A DNA stretch of 7,997 nucleotides from Sulfurimonas sp. (GTDB taxonomy: Bacteria > Campylobacterota > Campylobacteria > Campylobacterales > Sulfurimonadaceae), in assembly GCA_027056465.1 (NCBI GenBank), contig JALUKS010000163.1:1-7997 (forward strand). Direction: 5' to 3'. Shown here one piece after another: positions 1 through 6,421 of the stretch (the stretch's first letter is position 1; each line of letters begins with the position of its first letter). A program made the translations under genes and the position numbers. The notes under the pieces were generated by a model that was given only the letters and a program-made list of their open reading frames with translations, was not told the DNA's origin and searched no databases.

Positions 1-6
1 AAATAG
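1..6 (+). CDS. rplV: Probable 3' end of rplV (50S protein L22), last codon and stop only
   Basis: The window opens with AAA TAG, a lysine codon and stop, one base before the rpsC start. In S10-type operons rplV directly precedes rpsC, and L22 often ends in basic residues. The identity rests on gene order alone because only one sense codon is visible. Confidence 0.45.
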   Translation, partial: K

Positions 7-7
7 T

Positions 8-712
8 ATGGGTCAAAAAGTTAATCCTATTGGTTTACGTCTTGGTATCAACCGTAACTGGGAGAGCCGTTGGTTCCCTAACTTTAAAACAGCTCCTGCT
101 GCTTTAGGTGAAGATCACAAGATAAGAACATTTTTAAAGAAAGAGCTTTACTATGCTGGTGTTGCTAACATCATCATTGAGAGAACAGTTAAAAGACTTC
201 GTGTAACTATCGTTGCTGCTCGTCCTGGTATTATTATCGGGAAGAAAGGTGCTGATATCGAAAAGCTTAAGAGTAATCTTCAAAAGCTTATTGGTAAAAC
301 AATTTCTGTAAATATCAAAGAAGAGAAGAAAGCTCAAACTTCTGCTCAACTTGTTGCTGAAAATGTTGGTACTCAGTTAGAGCGTCGTGTTGCATTCCGT
401 AGAGCTATGAAAAAAGTTATGCAAGGTGCACAACGTTCTGGTGCTAAGGGTATCAAAATCGCTGTTGCTGGTCGTCTTGGTGGAGCTGAAATGGCTCGTA
501 CTGAGTGGTATTTAGAGGGACGTGTTCCACTTCATACTCTTCGTGCTAAAATCGATTACGGTTTTGCAGAAGCTCATACTACTTATGGAATCATCGGTAT
601 TAAAGTATGGATATTCAAAGGGGAAGTTCTTACTAAAGGAATCCCTGCTGAAGTAGCAGAAGAGAAGCAAGATCGTAAGCGTCGTACTCCAAGAAAAGAA
701 AAGGCTGAATAA
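8..712 (+). CDS. rpsC: 30S ribosomal protein S3
   Basis: S3 binds 16S rRNA in the head of the small subunit and lines the mRNA entry channel, where it helps unwind mRNA. The 234-residue product matches the usual length. It begins with the family N-terminus MGQKVNPIGLRLG. A type II KH domain spans roughly residues 40-110, with the GxxG loop as GKKG at 78-81. The conserved C-terminal domain follows (RRAMKK at 131-136, GRLGGAEMARTEWY at 155-168, GRVPLHTLRA at 171-180). Arg131, Arg132 and Lys135 correspond to the basic residues tied to mRNA helicase activity in E. coli S3. The tail (about 208-234) is highly charged and rich in Lys, Arg and Glu. The start lies 1 nt after the stop of the preceding gene, so the Shine-Dalgarno lies outside the window. 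rplP follows after 2 nt. Confidence 0.98.
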   Translation: MGQKVNPIGLRLGINRNWESRWFPNFKTAPAALGEDHKIRTFLKKELYYAGVANIIIERTVKRLRVTIVAARPGIIIGKKGADIEKLKSNLQKLIGKTISVNIKEEKKAQTSAQLVAENVGTQLERRVAFRRAMKKVMQGAQRSGAKGIKIAVAGRLGGAEMARTEWYLEGRVPLHTLRAKIDYGFAEAHTTYGIIGIKVWIFKGEVLTKGIPAEVAEEKQDRKRRTPRKEKAE

Positions 713-714
713 TT

Positions 715-1140
715 ATGTTAATGCCAAAAAGAACAAAATATCGTAAAGTAATGAAGGGACGTAACCGTGGTTACGCTCGTTCAGGATACTCTTTAGCTTT
801 TGGTGACATCGCATTTAAAGCTGTTGAAGCTGGTCGTATTAACTCTCGTCAAATTGAGTCAGCACGTATCTCTGCAACACGTCATCTTAAGCGTCAAGGT
901 AAGATGTGGATTCGTGTATTCCCAGCTAAGCCATTAACTGCTAAGCCTCTTGAAACTCGTATGGGTAAAGGTAAGGGAGCTGTTGATCAATGGGTTATGA
1001 ATATTAAGCCAGGTCGTATCATATTTGAAATAGCTGGTATTCCAGAAGAGATCGCTCGTGAAGCTTTAACTCTTGCTATGCACAAGTTACCATTCAAATG
1101 TAAAATTATCACTGCGGAGATGAGCAATGAAATATTCTGA
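715..1140 (+). CDS. rplP: 50S ribosomal protein L16
   Basis: L16 is a late-assembling large-subunit protein near the A-site and the central protuberance that helps position tRNA acceptor arms. The product has 141 residues, close to the 136 of E. coli. Both family signatures are visible: KRQGKMWIRVFP at 59-70 and RMGKGKGAVDQW at 82-93. Arg82 aligns with the hydroxylated Arg81 of E. coli L16, but whether it is modified here cannot be told. I chose the first of two in-frame ATGs (715 rather than 721) because it gives MLMPKRTKYRK, matching the MLxPKRTKxRK start of the family. There is no strong Shine-Dalgarno, and the 2-nt gap to rpsC suggests translational coupling. The 3' end overlaps rpmC by 14 bp. 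Confidence 0.97.
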   Translation: MLMPKRTKYRKVMKGRNRGYARSGYSLAFGDIAFKAVEAGRINSRQIESARISATRHLKRQGKMWIRVFPAKPLTAKPLETRMGKGKGAVDQWVMNIKPGRIIFEIAGIPEEIAREALTLAMHKLPFKCKIITAEMSNEIF

Positions 1141-1315
1141 TTTAGCAGATAAAACAGTAGCTGAGCTTAACGCACAGCTCAAAGAAAAAAAGACTGAACT
1201 GTTTACTCTTAAGATTAAACAAAAAATGATGCAACTTCAAAATACTAGTGAACTACGTATTGCTAAAAAAGATATTGCTAAGATAAATACTGCACTTAGT
1301 GCAGTAGCTAACTAA
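1127..1315 (+). CDS. rpmC: 50S ribosomal protein L29
   Basis: L29 is a small two-helix protein next to L23 at the polypeptide exit tunnel, where targeting factors dock. At 62 residues it has normal length. The family signature is visible as NTSELRIAKKDIAKI at 39-53, after an N-terminal helix rich in Lys and Glu. The ATG at 1127 lies inside the last codons of rplP in another frame (14-bp overlap). It is preceded by GGAG at 1116-1119 with 7 nt spacing, which supports this start. The TAA stop is shared with the Shine-Dalgarno of the next gene. Confidence 0.96.
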   Translation: MKYSDLADKTVAELNAQLKEKKTELFTLKIKQKMMQLQNTSELRIAKKDIAKINTALSAVAN

Positions 1316-1319
1316 GGAG
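1314..1319 (+). promoter_or_regulatory. Shine-Dalgarno that sets the rpsQ start
   Basis: AAGGAG overlaps the rpmC stop codon. It lies 7 nt before the ATG at 1327 and only 4 nt before the in-frame TTG at 1324. The ATG is therefore the likelier start of rpsQ. Confidence 0.8.
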
Positions 1320-1326
1320 CCTATTG

Positions 1327-1575
1327 ATGACACATAAACGTGAAATTCAAGGTAAAGTAGTAACTAAGTCAGGTGATAAGACGGTATCTATCGTTGTAGA
1401 GCGTCGTGTTATGCACCCTCGTTACCACAAAGTTGTAAAACGTTTCAAAAAGTACTTAGTACATGATGAGCGTAATGAAGTTAAAGTTGGAGACGAGATT
1501 ATTGCAGTTGAATGTCGCCCACTTTCTAAGACTAAATCTTTTAGACTTAAAACAGTAGTAACAGGAGCAAAATAA
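1327..1575 (+). CDS. rpsQ: 30S ribosomal protein S17
   Basis: S17 is an OB-fold protein that binds early to the 5' domain of 16S rRNA and is needed for small-subunit assembly. The product has 82 residues, normal for the family (84 in E. coli). It begins MTHKREIQGKVV, with GDKTVSIVVERRVMHPRYHK near residues 16-35. The C-terminal signature GDEIIAVECRPLS is at 55-67. The reading frame also has a TTG at 1324 just before the ATG. I prefer the ATG at 1327 because it is the stronger codon and has better Shine-Dalgarno spacing. The stop overlaps the rplN start in a TAATG. Confidence 0.96.
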   Translation: MTHKREIQGKVVTKSGDKTVSIVVERRVMHPRYHKVVKRFKKYLVHDERNEVKVGDEIIAVECRPLSKTKSFRLKTVVTGAK

Positions 1576-1943
1576 TGATCCAAGGTTTTACTCGTTTAAA
1601 TGTAGCTGATAACACAGGTGCAAAAGAGATTATGTGTATTAAAGTGCTTGGTGGTTCTAAGCGTCGTTATGCTTCAGTAGGTGACGTTATTGTCGCTTCT
1701 GTAAAGAAAGCGACTCCAACTGCTAAAGTTAAAAAAGGTAAGGTTGTTAAAGCTGTTGTTGTGAGAACTCATAAAGAGATCCAACGTGAAAACGGTTCAT
1801 TAATTCGTTTTGATGATAACGCAGCTGTAATCCTTGATGACAAGAGAGAGCCAATTGGTACTCGTATTTTTGGACCTGTTGGTCGTGAAGTACGTTACGC
1901 TGGTTTCATGAAGATCGTTTCTCTTGCGCCGGAGGTTGTTTAA
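1575..1943 (+). CDS. rplN: 50S ribosomal protein L14
   Basis: L14 binds 23S rRNA at the subunit interface and contributes to an intersubunit bridge with 16S rRNA. It is also the docking site for the silencing factor RsfS. The 122-residue length matches E. coli almost exactly (123). The start MIQGFTRLNVADNTGAKE is typical. The signature runs from Ala60 to Ile86, with RENGSLIRFDDNAAVI at its end. The start ATG overlaps the rpsQ stop (TAATG) and has GGAG at 1564-1567, 7 nt upstream. Translation is probably coupled to both neighbours, since the 3' end overlaps rplX in the same way. Confidence 0.98.
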   Translation: MIQGFTRLNVADNTGAKEIMCIKVLGGSKRRYASVGDVIVASVKKATPTAKVKKGKVVKAVVVRTHKEIQRENGSLIRFDDNAAVILDDKREPIGTRIFGPVGREVRYAGFMKIVSLAPEVV

Positions 1944-2173
1944 TGTCAAAGTTTAATTTCAAAAAAGGTGATACTGTAGAAATTATCGCTGGAGATGATC
2001 GTGGAACTAAGGCTACTGTTGTTGCAGTTATGCCTAAGAAAAACAAGGTTATCGTTGAGGGTTGTAAAATAGCGAAAAAAGCTATTAAACCAACTGAAGA
2101 GAATGCAAAAGGTGGTCATATCAATAAAGAGATGCCAATCGATGCTTCAAATGTACGTAAAGTGGAGGCATAA
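1943..2173 (+). CDS. rplX: 50S ribosomal protein L24 (short form)
   Basis: L24 is an early assembly initiator of the large subunit that binds the 5' domain of 23S rRNA near the tunnel exit. The product has 76 residues against 104 in E. coli. The KOW-type domain is intact at the N-terminus (FKKGDTVEIIAGDDRGTKA at 6-24, then KKNKVIVEG at 32-40). The short form is usual in Campylobacterota as far as I recall (about 73 residues in Helicobacter pylori), so I do not read it as truncation. GGAGG at 1931-1935 precedes the ATG by 7 nt. In E. coli the S8 repressor site of the spc mRNA lies at the rplX-rplE junction, but I see no comparable hairpin here. Confidence 0.96.
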   Translation: MSKFNFKKGDTVEIIAGDDRGTKATVVAVMPKKNKVIVEGCKIAKKAIKPTEENAKGGHINKEMPIDASNVRKVEA

Positions 2174-2177
2174 TTAG

Positions 2178-2723
2178 ATGGCACGCTTAAAAGAAAAATA
2201 TTTAGGTTTAAAATCTGAATTACAAGCTGAATTAGGAATTAAAAATCCTATGCAAACACCAAAAGTAGAGAAGATTATCATCTCTGTTGGTACTGGTTTT
2301 GCAATGAAAGATAACAAGCTTATCAAAAACATCGAAGACACAATTACAACTATCGCTGGTCAAAAAGCGTCAACTGTAATTACGAACAAATCTATTGCAG
2401 GTTTTAAAGTTCGTGAGGGTATGCCTGTTGGTGTACGTGTTACTCTTCGTGGTGAAAATATGTATGATTTCTTAGACCGCCTTGTAGCTATTGCACTTCC
2501 ACGTGTAAAAGATTTCCGTGGTGTTCCAAGAAATGGTTTTGATGGTCGTGGTAACTATAACTTCGGTCTTCAAGAACAACTTATCTTCCCAGAGGTTAGC
2601 TATGATTCTATCATGCAAATCCACGGTATGAATATCACTGTAGTAACTACAGCTGATTCAGATAAGGCAGGATTTGCTCTTTTAGAGAAAATGGGAATGC
2701 CTTTCACTAAAGGGAGTAACTAA
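2178..2723 (+). CDS. rplE: 50S ribosomal protein L5
   Basis: L5 binds 5S rRNA and forms part of the central protuberance, contacting P-site tRNA and S13. The 181-residue product has normal length (179 in E. coli). Visible family blocks are DTITTIAGQKASTVITNKS at 54-72, GMPVGVRVTLRG at 81-92, and FDGRGNYNFGLQEQLIFPEV at 121-140. The C-terminus MNITVVTTADSDKAGFALLE (151-170) is also typical. The start has GGAGG at 2164-2168 with 9 nt spacing. The stop overlaps the rpsN start (TAATG). Confidence 0.98.
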   Translation: MARLKEKYLGLKSELQAELGIKNPMQTPKVEKIIISVGTGFAMKDNKLIKNIEDTITTIAGQKASTVITNKSIAGFKVREGMPVGVRVTLRGENMYDFLDRLVAIALPRVKDFRGVPRNGFDGRGNYNFGLQEQLIFPEVSYDSIMQIHGMNITVVTTADSDKAGFALLEKMGMPFTKGSN

Positions 2724-2908
2724 TGGCTAAGAAGTCTATGATCGCAAAAGCGGCAAGAGAACCTAAATTCAAAGTACGTGGATACACAAGATGTCAAATC
2801 TGTGGTCGTCCACACTCAGTACTTAGAGATTTCGGAATTTGTCGTATCTGTTTTAGAAAAATGGCAAACGAGGGATTAATCCCAGGTGTTAGAAAGTCAA
2901 GCTGGTAG
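2723..2908 (+). CDS. rpsN: 30S ribosomal protein S14, zinc-binding type
   Basis: S14 binds the 3' major domain of 16S rRNA in the 30S head and is needed for late assembly. The product has 61 residues, the length of the zinc-ribbon class (about 101 in the zinc-free class). Two CxxC pairs, Cys24/Cys27 and Cys40/Cys43, form the predicted zinc site (CQIC, CRIC). The C-terminus LIPGVRKSSW is conserved. AGGGAG at 2711-2716 precedes the ATG by 6 nt. The stop codon lies inside a hairpin that begins in the last codons, and the 73-nt gap to rpsH is the longest in the operon. Dependence on zinc follows from the family and was not tested here. Confidence 0.98.
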   Translation: MAKKSMIAKAAREPKFKVRGYTRCQICGRPHSVLRDFGICRICFRKMANEGLIPGVRKSSW

Positions 2909-2922
2909 GCTTTAGCCTCCAG
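2902..2922 (+). promoter_or_regulatory. Hairpin A over the rpsN stop codon
   Basis: CTGG at 2902-2905 pairs with CCAG at 2919-2922, and AGGC at 2907-2910 pairs with GCCT at 2915-2918. T2906, the first base of the rpsN stop codon, is bulged, and the loop is TTTA. The 8-bp GC-rich stem has no following T-tract, so it does not look like an intrinsic terminator. Possible roles are mRNA stabilisation, a processing site or a ribosomal-protein binding site. Confidence 0.6.
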
Positions 2923-2944
2923 ATTGAAACTCCTAACAATAGCA

Positions 2945-2964
2945 GATGTCCTTTCGAGGACATC
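2945..2964 (+). promoter_or_regulatory. Hairpin B with TTCG tetraloop upstream of rpsH
   Basis: GATGTCCT at 2945-2952 pairs perfectly with AGGACATC at 2957-2964 around a TTCG loop. No T-tract follows; instead the rpsH Shine-Dalgarno AAGGA begins 7 nt later at 2971. The 5' arm contains TCCTT (2949-2953), which is also complementary to that Shine-Dalgarno. An alternative fold could therefore mask it. That switching role is inference; the stem itself is directly visible. Confidence 0.65.
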
Positions 2965-2981
2965 CACATTAAGGAAAAATA

Positions 2982-3380
2982 ATGGCAATTAATGATCTAG
3001 TATCAGATGCGTTAACTCGTGTTCGTAATGCAGGTATGAGAAGATTACCAGTTACTACTTTAGTACACTCAAAAAGTATTGAAGCATTAGCAAATATCTT
3101 AGTAGAAAAAGGTTACCTTGAGTCTGCAAATGTTCTCGAAGATGGCGTTAAAAAGACAATCAAAGTTGTACTTAAATACAATGAAGATGGTAAAACAGTT
3201 ATCAATGAAATGAAAAGAGTCTCTAAGCCTGGTAGACGTGTTTACAAAGGTAAAGAAGAGATTAAACGTTTCAAAAATGGTTATGGTACTATTATTGTAA
3301 GTACATCACATGGCGTTCTTTCTAATGACAAAGCTTATGAGCTTGGCATTGGTGGTGAAGTTATGTGTACGGTTTGGTAG
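2982..3380 (+). CDS. rpsH: 30S ribosomal protein S8
   Basis: S8 binds helix 21 in the central domain of 16S rRNA and is a primary organiser of the 30S platform. In E. coli it also represses translation of the spc mRNA. The product has 132 residues (130 in E. coli). The N-terminus MAINDLVSDALTRVRNAG is typical, and the C-terminal signature GTIIVSTSHGVLSNDKA lies at 102-118, ending in GGEVMCTVW. AAGGA at 2971-2975 lies 6 nt before the ATG. This is the first gene after the only long gap in the operon, which carries two hairpins, so it may be regulated separately from upstream genes. That is inference. Confidence 0.98.
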   Translation: MAINDLVSDALTRVRNAGMRRLPVTTLVHSKSIEALANILVEKGYLESANVLEDGVKKTIKVVLKYNEDGKTVINEMKRVSKPGRRVYKGKEEIKRFKNGYGTIIVSTSHGVLSNDKAYELGIGGEVMCTVW

Positions 3381-3389
3381 GGAGATAAT

Positions 3390-3926
3390 ATGTCAAGAAT
3401 TGGAAAATTACCAGTAGATTTTGGAGCTGACATCGCAGTTAGTACAAATGGAGATGTTATTACTTTTACTAAAGGTAAAGTAACTATGGACTTAGATACA
3501 AAAGGAAATGTTGATTTTGCTATTGATGGAACAACTATCACTTTTGCTACTAAATCAGAAGCTAAAGAGCACAGAGCTTTTTGGGGAACTTATAGAGCAT
3601 TAGCTAACAATATTGTAATCGGTTTAACAACTGGATATACAAAACAGTTAGAGATTAATGGTGTTGGTTATAGAGCTGCCGTTAAAGGTAAAGTGCTTAA
3701 CTTACAACTTGGTCACTCTCATGATATTAACTTTGATTTAGTTGATGGTCTTGAAGCAACAGTTGAAAAAAATGTTATCACTCTCAAGAGTCATGACAAG
3801 CAACTTTTAGGTGCTGCAGCTGCAAAAATCAGAAGTTTCCGTCCACCAGAGCCTTACAAAGGTAAAGGTGTTAAGTACATGGAAGAGCATATCGTGCGTA
3901 AAGCCGGTAAGACTGCTAAGAAGTAA
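3390..3926 (+). CDS. rplF: 50S ribosomal protein L6
   Basis: L6 binds 23S rRNA near the sarcin-ricin loop and the factor-binding site and has two tandem related domains. The 178-residue product has the usual length (177 in E. coli). It starts MSRIGKLPV. The second domain has INGVGYRAAVKG at 89-100, and the family signature PEPYKGKGV is at 153-161, followed by a Lys-rich tail. GGGAG at 3380-3384 overlaps the last base of the rpsH stop and gives 5 nt spacing. The first domain (residues about 10-80) is the more divergent half, as expected for this family. Confidence 0.97.
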   Translation: MSRIGKLPVDFGADIAVSTNGDVITFTKGKVTMDLDTKGNVDFAIDGTTITFATKSEAKEHRAFWGTYRALANNIVIGLTTGYTKQLEINGVGYRAAVKGKVLNLQLGHSHDINFDLVDGLEATVEKNVITLKSHDKQLLGAAAAKIRSFRPPEPYKGKGVKYMEEHIVRKAGKTAKK

Positions 3927-3942
3927 GGGAAGGTATTAAAAT

Positions 3943-4299
3943 ATGAATGCAAAAGTATTAAAAAGCAAAGTAGCAAACCGTCTTAGACGTAAGTTACGTA
4001 TTCGTGCAAAAATATCTGGTAGTGCTACACTTCCTCGTGTTTCTGTATTTAAATCAAATCGTTACCTAAGTGTACAAGCTATAGACGATTTAGCTGGAGC
4101 AACACTATGTGCTGCTCACTCTAAAACACTAGGAAAATCTGCAAACAAAGAGGGTGCTACAGCACTTGGTGAAGCATTCGCTGCTACACTAAAAGCTGCT
4201 AACATCACTTCTATTGTATTTGACCGTAATGGTTACCAATATCACGGCGTAATCGCTGCATTTGGTGATGCACTTCGTGCTAACGAAATTAAGTTCTAA
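3943..4299 (+). CDS. rplR: 50S ribosomal protein L18
   Basis: L18 binds 5S rRNA and, with L5, links it into the central protuberance. The product has 118 residues (117 in E. coli). It has the basic N-terminal arm (NRLRRKLRIRAK at 12-23), then LPRVSVFKSNRYLSVQAIDD at 30-49. The C-terminal RNA-binding block FDRNGYQYHGVIAAFGDALR is at 93-112. The 16-nt gap after rplF holds GGGAAGG at 3927-3933, with 9 nt to the ATG at 3943. A second ATG four bases on (3947) is out of frame. Confidence 0.97.
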   Translation: MNAKVLKSKVANRLRRKLRIRAKISGSATLPRVSVFKSNRYLSVQAIDDLAGATLCAAHSKTLGKSANKEGATALGEAFAATLKAANITSIVFDRNGYQYHGVIAAFGDALRANEIKF

Positions 4300-4303
4300 G
4301 GAG
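4298..4303 (+). promoter_or_regulatory. Shine-Dalgarno that sets the rpsE start
   Basis: AAGGAG overlaps the rplR stop. Two in-frame ATGs follow at 4306 (2 nt away) and 4309 (5 nt away). Spacing favours 4309. Confidence 0.75.
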
Positions 4304-4308
4304 ACATG

Positions 4309-4749
4309 ATGGAAATTAACAGAGATGATTTTGAAGAGTCAATTGTAAATATTGGTCGTGTAACTAAAGTTGTTAAAGGTGGTAGACGTTTCCGTTTTAC
4401 TGCTCTTATCGTAGTTGGTGACAAGAATGGTACTATCGGTTATGGTATGGGAAAAGCGAAAGAAGTTCCTGATGCTATTCGTAAAGCTGTTGATAATGCG
4501 TTTAAAAATCTTACAACTGTAAGTATTAAAGGTACAACAATAGCACATGATATTGAGCATAAGTATAACGCTTCTCGTGTTCTTCTTAAGCCAGCATCTG
4601 AAGGTACTGGTGTTATCGCTGGTGGAGCTGCTCGTCCAGTTCTTGAGCTTGCAGGAATACAAGATATTCTTACAAAATCAATCGGTTCTAACAACCCTAA
4701 CACTCTAGTGCGCGCAACTGTCGAAGCACTTGGTAGACTTAAAGGATAA
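4309..4749 (+). CDS. rpsE: 30S ribosomal protein S5
   Basis: S5 sits at the mRNA entry channel of the 30S subunit and affects decoding accuracy; changes in its N-terminal loop give spectinomycin resistance in E. coli. The product has 146 residues from ATG 4309, or 147 from ATG 4306. The N-terminal double-stranded-RNA-binding-like domain spans about 9-73, with VTKVVKGGRRFRFTALIVVG at 18-37. The second domain contains LLKPASEGTGVIAGGAARPV at 92-111. E. coli S5 is longer (167) mainly at its ends. rplO follows after 3 nt, leaving no room for rpmD (L30), which lies between these genes in E. coli. Confidence 0.97.
   Translation: MEINRDDFEESIVNIGRVTKVVKGGRRFRFTALIVVGDKNGTIGYGMGKAKEVPDAIRKAVDNAFKNLTTVSIKGTTIAHDIEHKYNASRVLLKPASEGTGVIAGGAARPVLELAGIQDILTKSIGSNNPNTLVRATVEALGRLKG
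4742..4746 (+). promoter_or_regulatory. Shine-Dalgarno that sets the rplO start
   Basis: AAGGA lies in the last codons of rpsE, 6 nt before the ATG at 4753 and 3 nt before an in-frame TTG at 4750. The ATG is therefore preferred. Confidence 0.75.
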
Positions 4750-4752
4750 TTG

Positions 4753-5151
4753 ATGGGTATTGAAAATTTAACACCTTGCGAAGGTTCTACTTCTAACCGT
4801 AAACGTGTTGGACGTGGACAAGCTTCTGGTACTGGTAAGACTGCAGCACGTGGTCAAAAAGGTCAGAAATCTCGTTCAGGTTACAAGAGAAAACGTAACT
4901 TTGAAGGTGGTCAACAGCCACTTGCAAAGCGTATGCCTAAGATAGGATTTACTTCTCATCTTGTAAAGCCATATGTAATTAATGTTACAAAAATTAAAGC
5001 AGTTGCAGAACTTTCTGAAATTACTATCGAGTCAATTCGTGGTGTTCACAAGATGGGTAGCGCAGTTGCTAAAGTTAAATTAGTTGGAGCTGGTGCAAAA
5101 GATCTTGCTTCAAAAATTAAAGACGAAAACGTTACTACTACAGGTAACTAG
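4753..5151 (+). CDS. rplO: 50S ribosomal protein L15
   Basis: L15 is a late assembly protein of the large subunit with a long extended N-terminal arm that threads through 23S rRNA. The product has 132 residues against 144 in E. coli. The Gly/Lys/Arg-rich arm runs through residues 13-60, with KRVGRGQASGTGKTAARGQK at 17-36 followed by RSGYKRKRNFEGGQQPLAKR at 41-60. The globular C-terminal part ends in VKLVGAGAKDLASKIK. I take the ATG at 4753 as the start rather than the preceding in-frame TTG at 4750, on codon strength and Shine-Dalgarno spacing. secY starts 5 nt after the stop. Confidence 0.97.
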   Translation: MGIENLTPCEGSTSNRKRVGRGQASGTGKTAARGQKGQKSRSGYKRKRNFEGGQQPLAKRMPKIGFTSHLVKPYVINVTKIKAVAELSEITIESIRGVHKMGSAVAKVKLVGAGAKDLASKIKDENVTTTGN

Positions 5152-5156
5152 TTATT

Positions 5157-6419
5157 ATGAATAAAAATCTAGTTAATAAGATACTTATTACTATCGGTTT
5201 TTTATTTGTCTATCGCCTGCTGGCTTATGTGCCAGTTCCAGGTGTAGATACATCAGTTATTGCCTCTTTCTTCGATGCACACCAATCAGATTCTCTTGGA
5301 CTTATGAATATGTTCAGTGGTAATGCTATCAAAAGACTATCTATTATTTCCCTTGGTATTATGCCTTACATTACCGCCTCAATCATCATGGAGCTTTTAG
5401 CTGCAACTTTCCCTACTTTAGGACAGATGAAAAAAGAGCGTGACGGTATGGTTAAGTATATGCAAATTATTCGTTATGCGACTATTGTTATTACTATAAT
5501 TCAAGCGATAGGTGTTAGTGTTGGACTTCAGAGTCTTACAGGTCCTAGTGGTAATAGTGCTATTTTAGCTGATCACAACACGTTTATTATGCTTTCTGCT
5601 ATCTCAATGCTTGCAGGGACTATGCTTCTTATGTGGATTGGTGAGCAGATAACGCAAAGTGGTATCGGTAACGGTATATCTCTGATTATCTTCGCAGGTA
5701 TCGTATCAGCAATACCAAATGCTATTGGTAAAACTGTAACAATGGTAAATACAGGTGCTATGAATTTTATCACTGTTATCGGTATACTTATTCTTGTTTT
5801 AGGAACTGTAGCAGTCATCATATATGTTGAACTTGGTGAACGTCGTATTGCTATAACTTATGCAAAAAAGACGATGATGCAAAACCAAAACAAGCGTATA
5901 ATGAACTATATACCTATTAAAGTGAACCTTGCTGGTGTTATTCCAGTAATCTTTGCAAGTGCTATTTTAATGTTCCCTATGACAGTATTGTCTTCTAGTA
6001 CTAACCCTACTATTATGGCTATTGCTGATGTACTAAATCCAAGTAGTTACTTTTTTAACTTCTTGACTTTTACATTTGTAATCTTCTTTGCATTCTTTTA
6101 TGCAAGTATTACTTTTAATGCAAAAGATATTGCTGATAATCTTAAACGCCAAGGTGGATTTATTCCTGGTATTCGTACTGGTGAGGCGACAAAGAACTTT
6201 TTAAATGATACTGCTAGCAGACTTACTGTTACTGGTGCTCTTTATCTTGGTCTTATCGCTACTCTTCCATTTATGATTATTAAAGGGATGGGTGTTCCAT
6301 TCTTCTTCGGTGGTACTGCAGTTTTAATCGTTGTTCAGGTTGCACTTGATACGATGAGAAAAATTGAAGCTCAGATTTATATGAGCAAATATGAAACTCT
6401 AAGTGCAGTTGGTCTTTAA
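5157..6419 (+). CDS. secY: Protein translocase subunit SecY
   Basis: SecY is the pore of the SecYEG channel in the inner membrane and takes presecretory and membrane proteins from SecA or the ribosome. The 420-residue product shows the ten-helix pattern, with helices near residues 8-28, 61-83, 103-125, 143-162, 169-190, 203-225, 256-280, 297-320, 355-375 and 380-400. The family block LGIMPYITASIIMELLAATF is at 66-85. The cytosolic C5 loop carries GFIPGIRTGEAT at 334-345, whose Arg340 aligns with the SecA- and ribosome-contacting Arg357 of E. coli. The start is supported by a membrane helix beginning about eight residues in. The Shine-Dalgarno is weak (AGG at 5142-5144, 12 nt away), so coupling to rplO, 5 nt upstream, is likely. 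There is no adk between secY and map. Confidence 0.98.
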   Translation: MNKNLVNKILITIGFLFVYRLLAYVPVPGVDTSVIASFFDAHQSDSLGLMNMFSGNAIKRLSIISLGIMPYITASIIMELLAATFPTLGQMKKERDGMVKYMQIIRYATIVITIIQAIGVSVGLQSLTGPSGNSAILADHNTFIMLSAISMLAGTMLLMWIGEQITQSGIGNGISLIIFAGIVSAIPNAIGKTVTMVNTGAMNFITVIGILILVLGTVAVIIYVELGERRIAITYAKKTMMQNQNKRIMNYIPIKVNLAGVIPVIFASAILMFPMTVLSSSTNPTIMAIADVLNPSSYFFNFLTFTFVIFFAFFYASITFNAKDIADNLKRQGGFIPGIRTGEATKNFLNDTASRLTVTGALYLGLIATLPFMIIKGMGVPFFFGGTAVLIVVQVALDTMRKIEAQIYMSKYETLSAVGL

Positions 6420-6421
6420 CG

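Noticed and set aside
134..349. Minus-strand open frames inside rpsC and other ribosomal genes (for example 4339-4662, 4440-4703, 5573-5821).
   Set aside because: They lie antisense to strongly conserved genes, have no family resemblance, and are explained as shadows of the codon bias of the real genes.
2150..2200. S8-type regulatory hairpin at the rplX-rplE junction, as in E. coli.
   Set aside because: I could not find a stable stem around the L24 stop and L5 start, only weak scattered complementarity.
2924..2940. Internal promoter before rpsH (TTGAAA at 2924-2929, TAACAAT at 2934-2940).
   Set aside because: The two elements are only about 4 nt apart and no TATAAT-like hexamer stands 16-18 nt after TTGAAA. 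It looks like ordinary AT-rich sequence.
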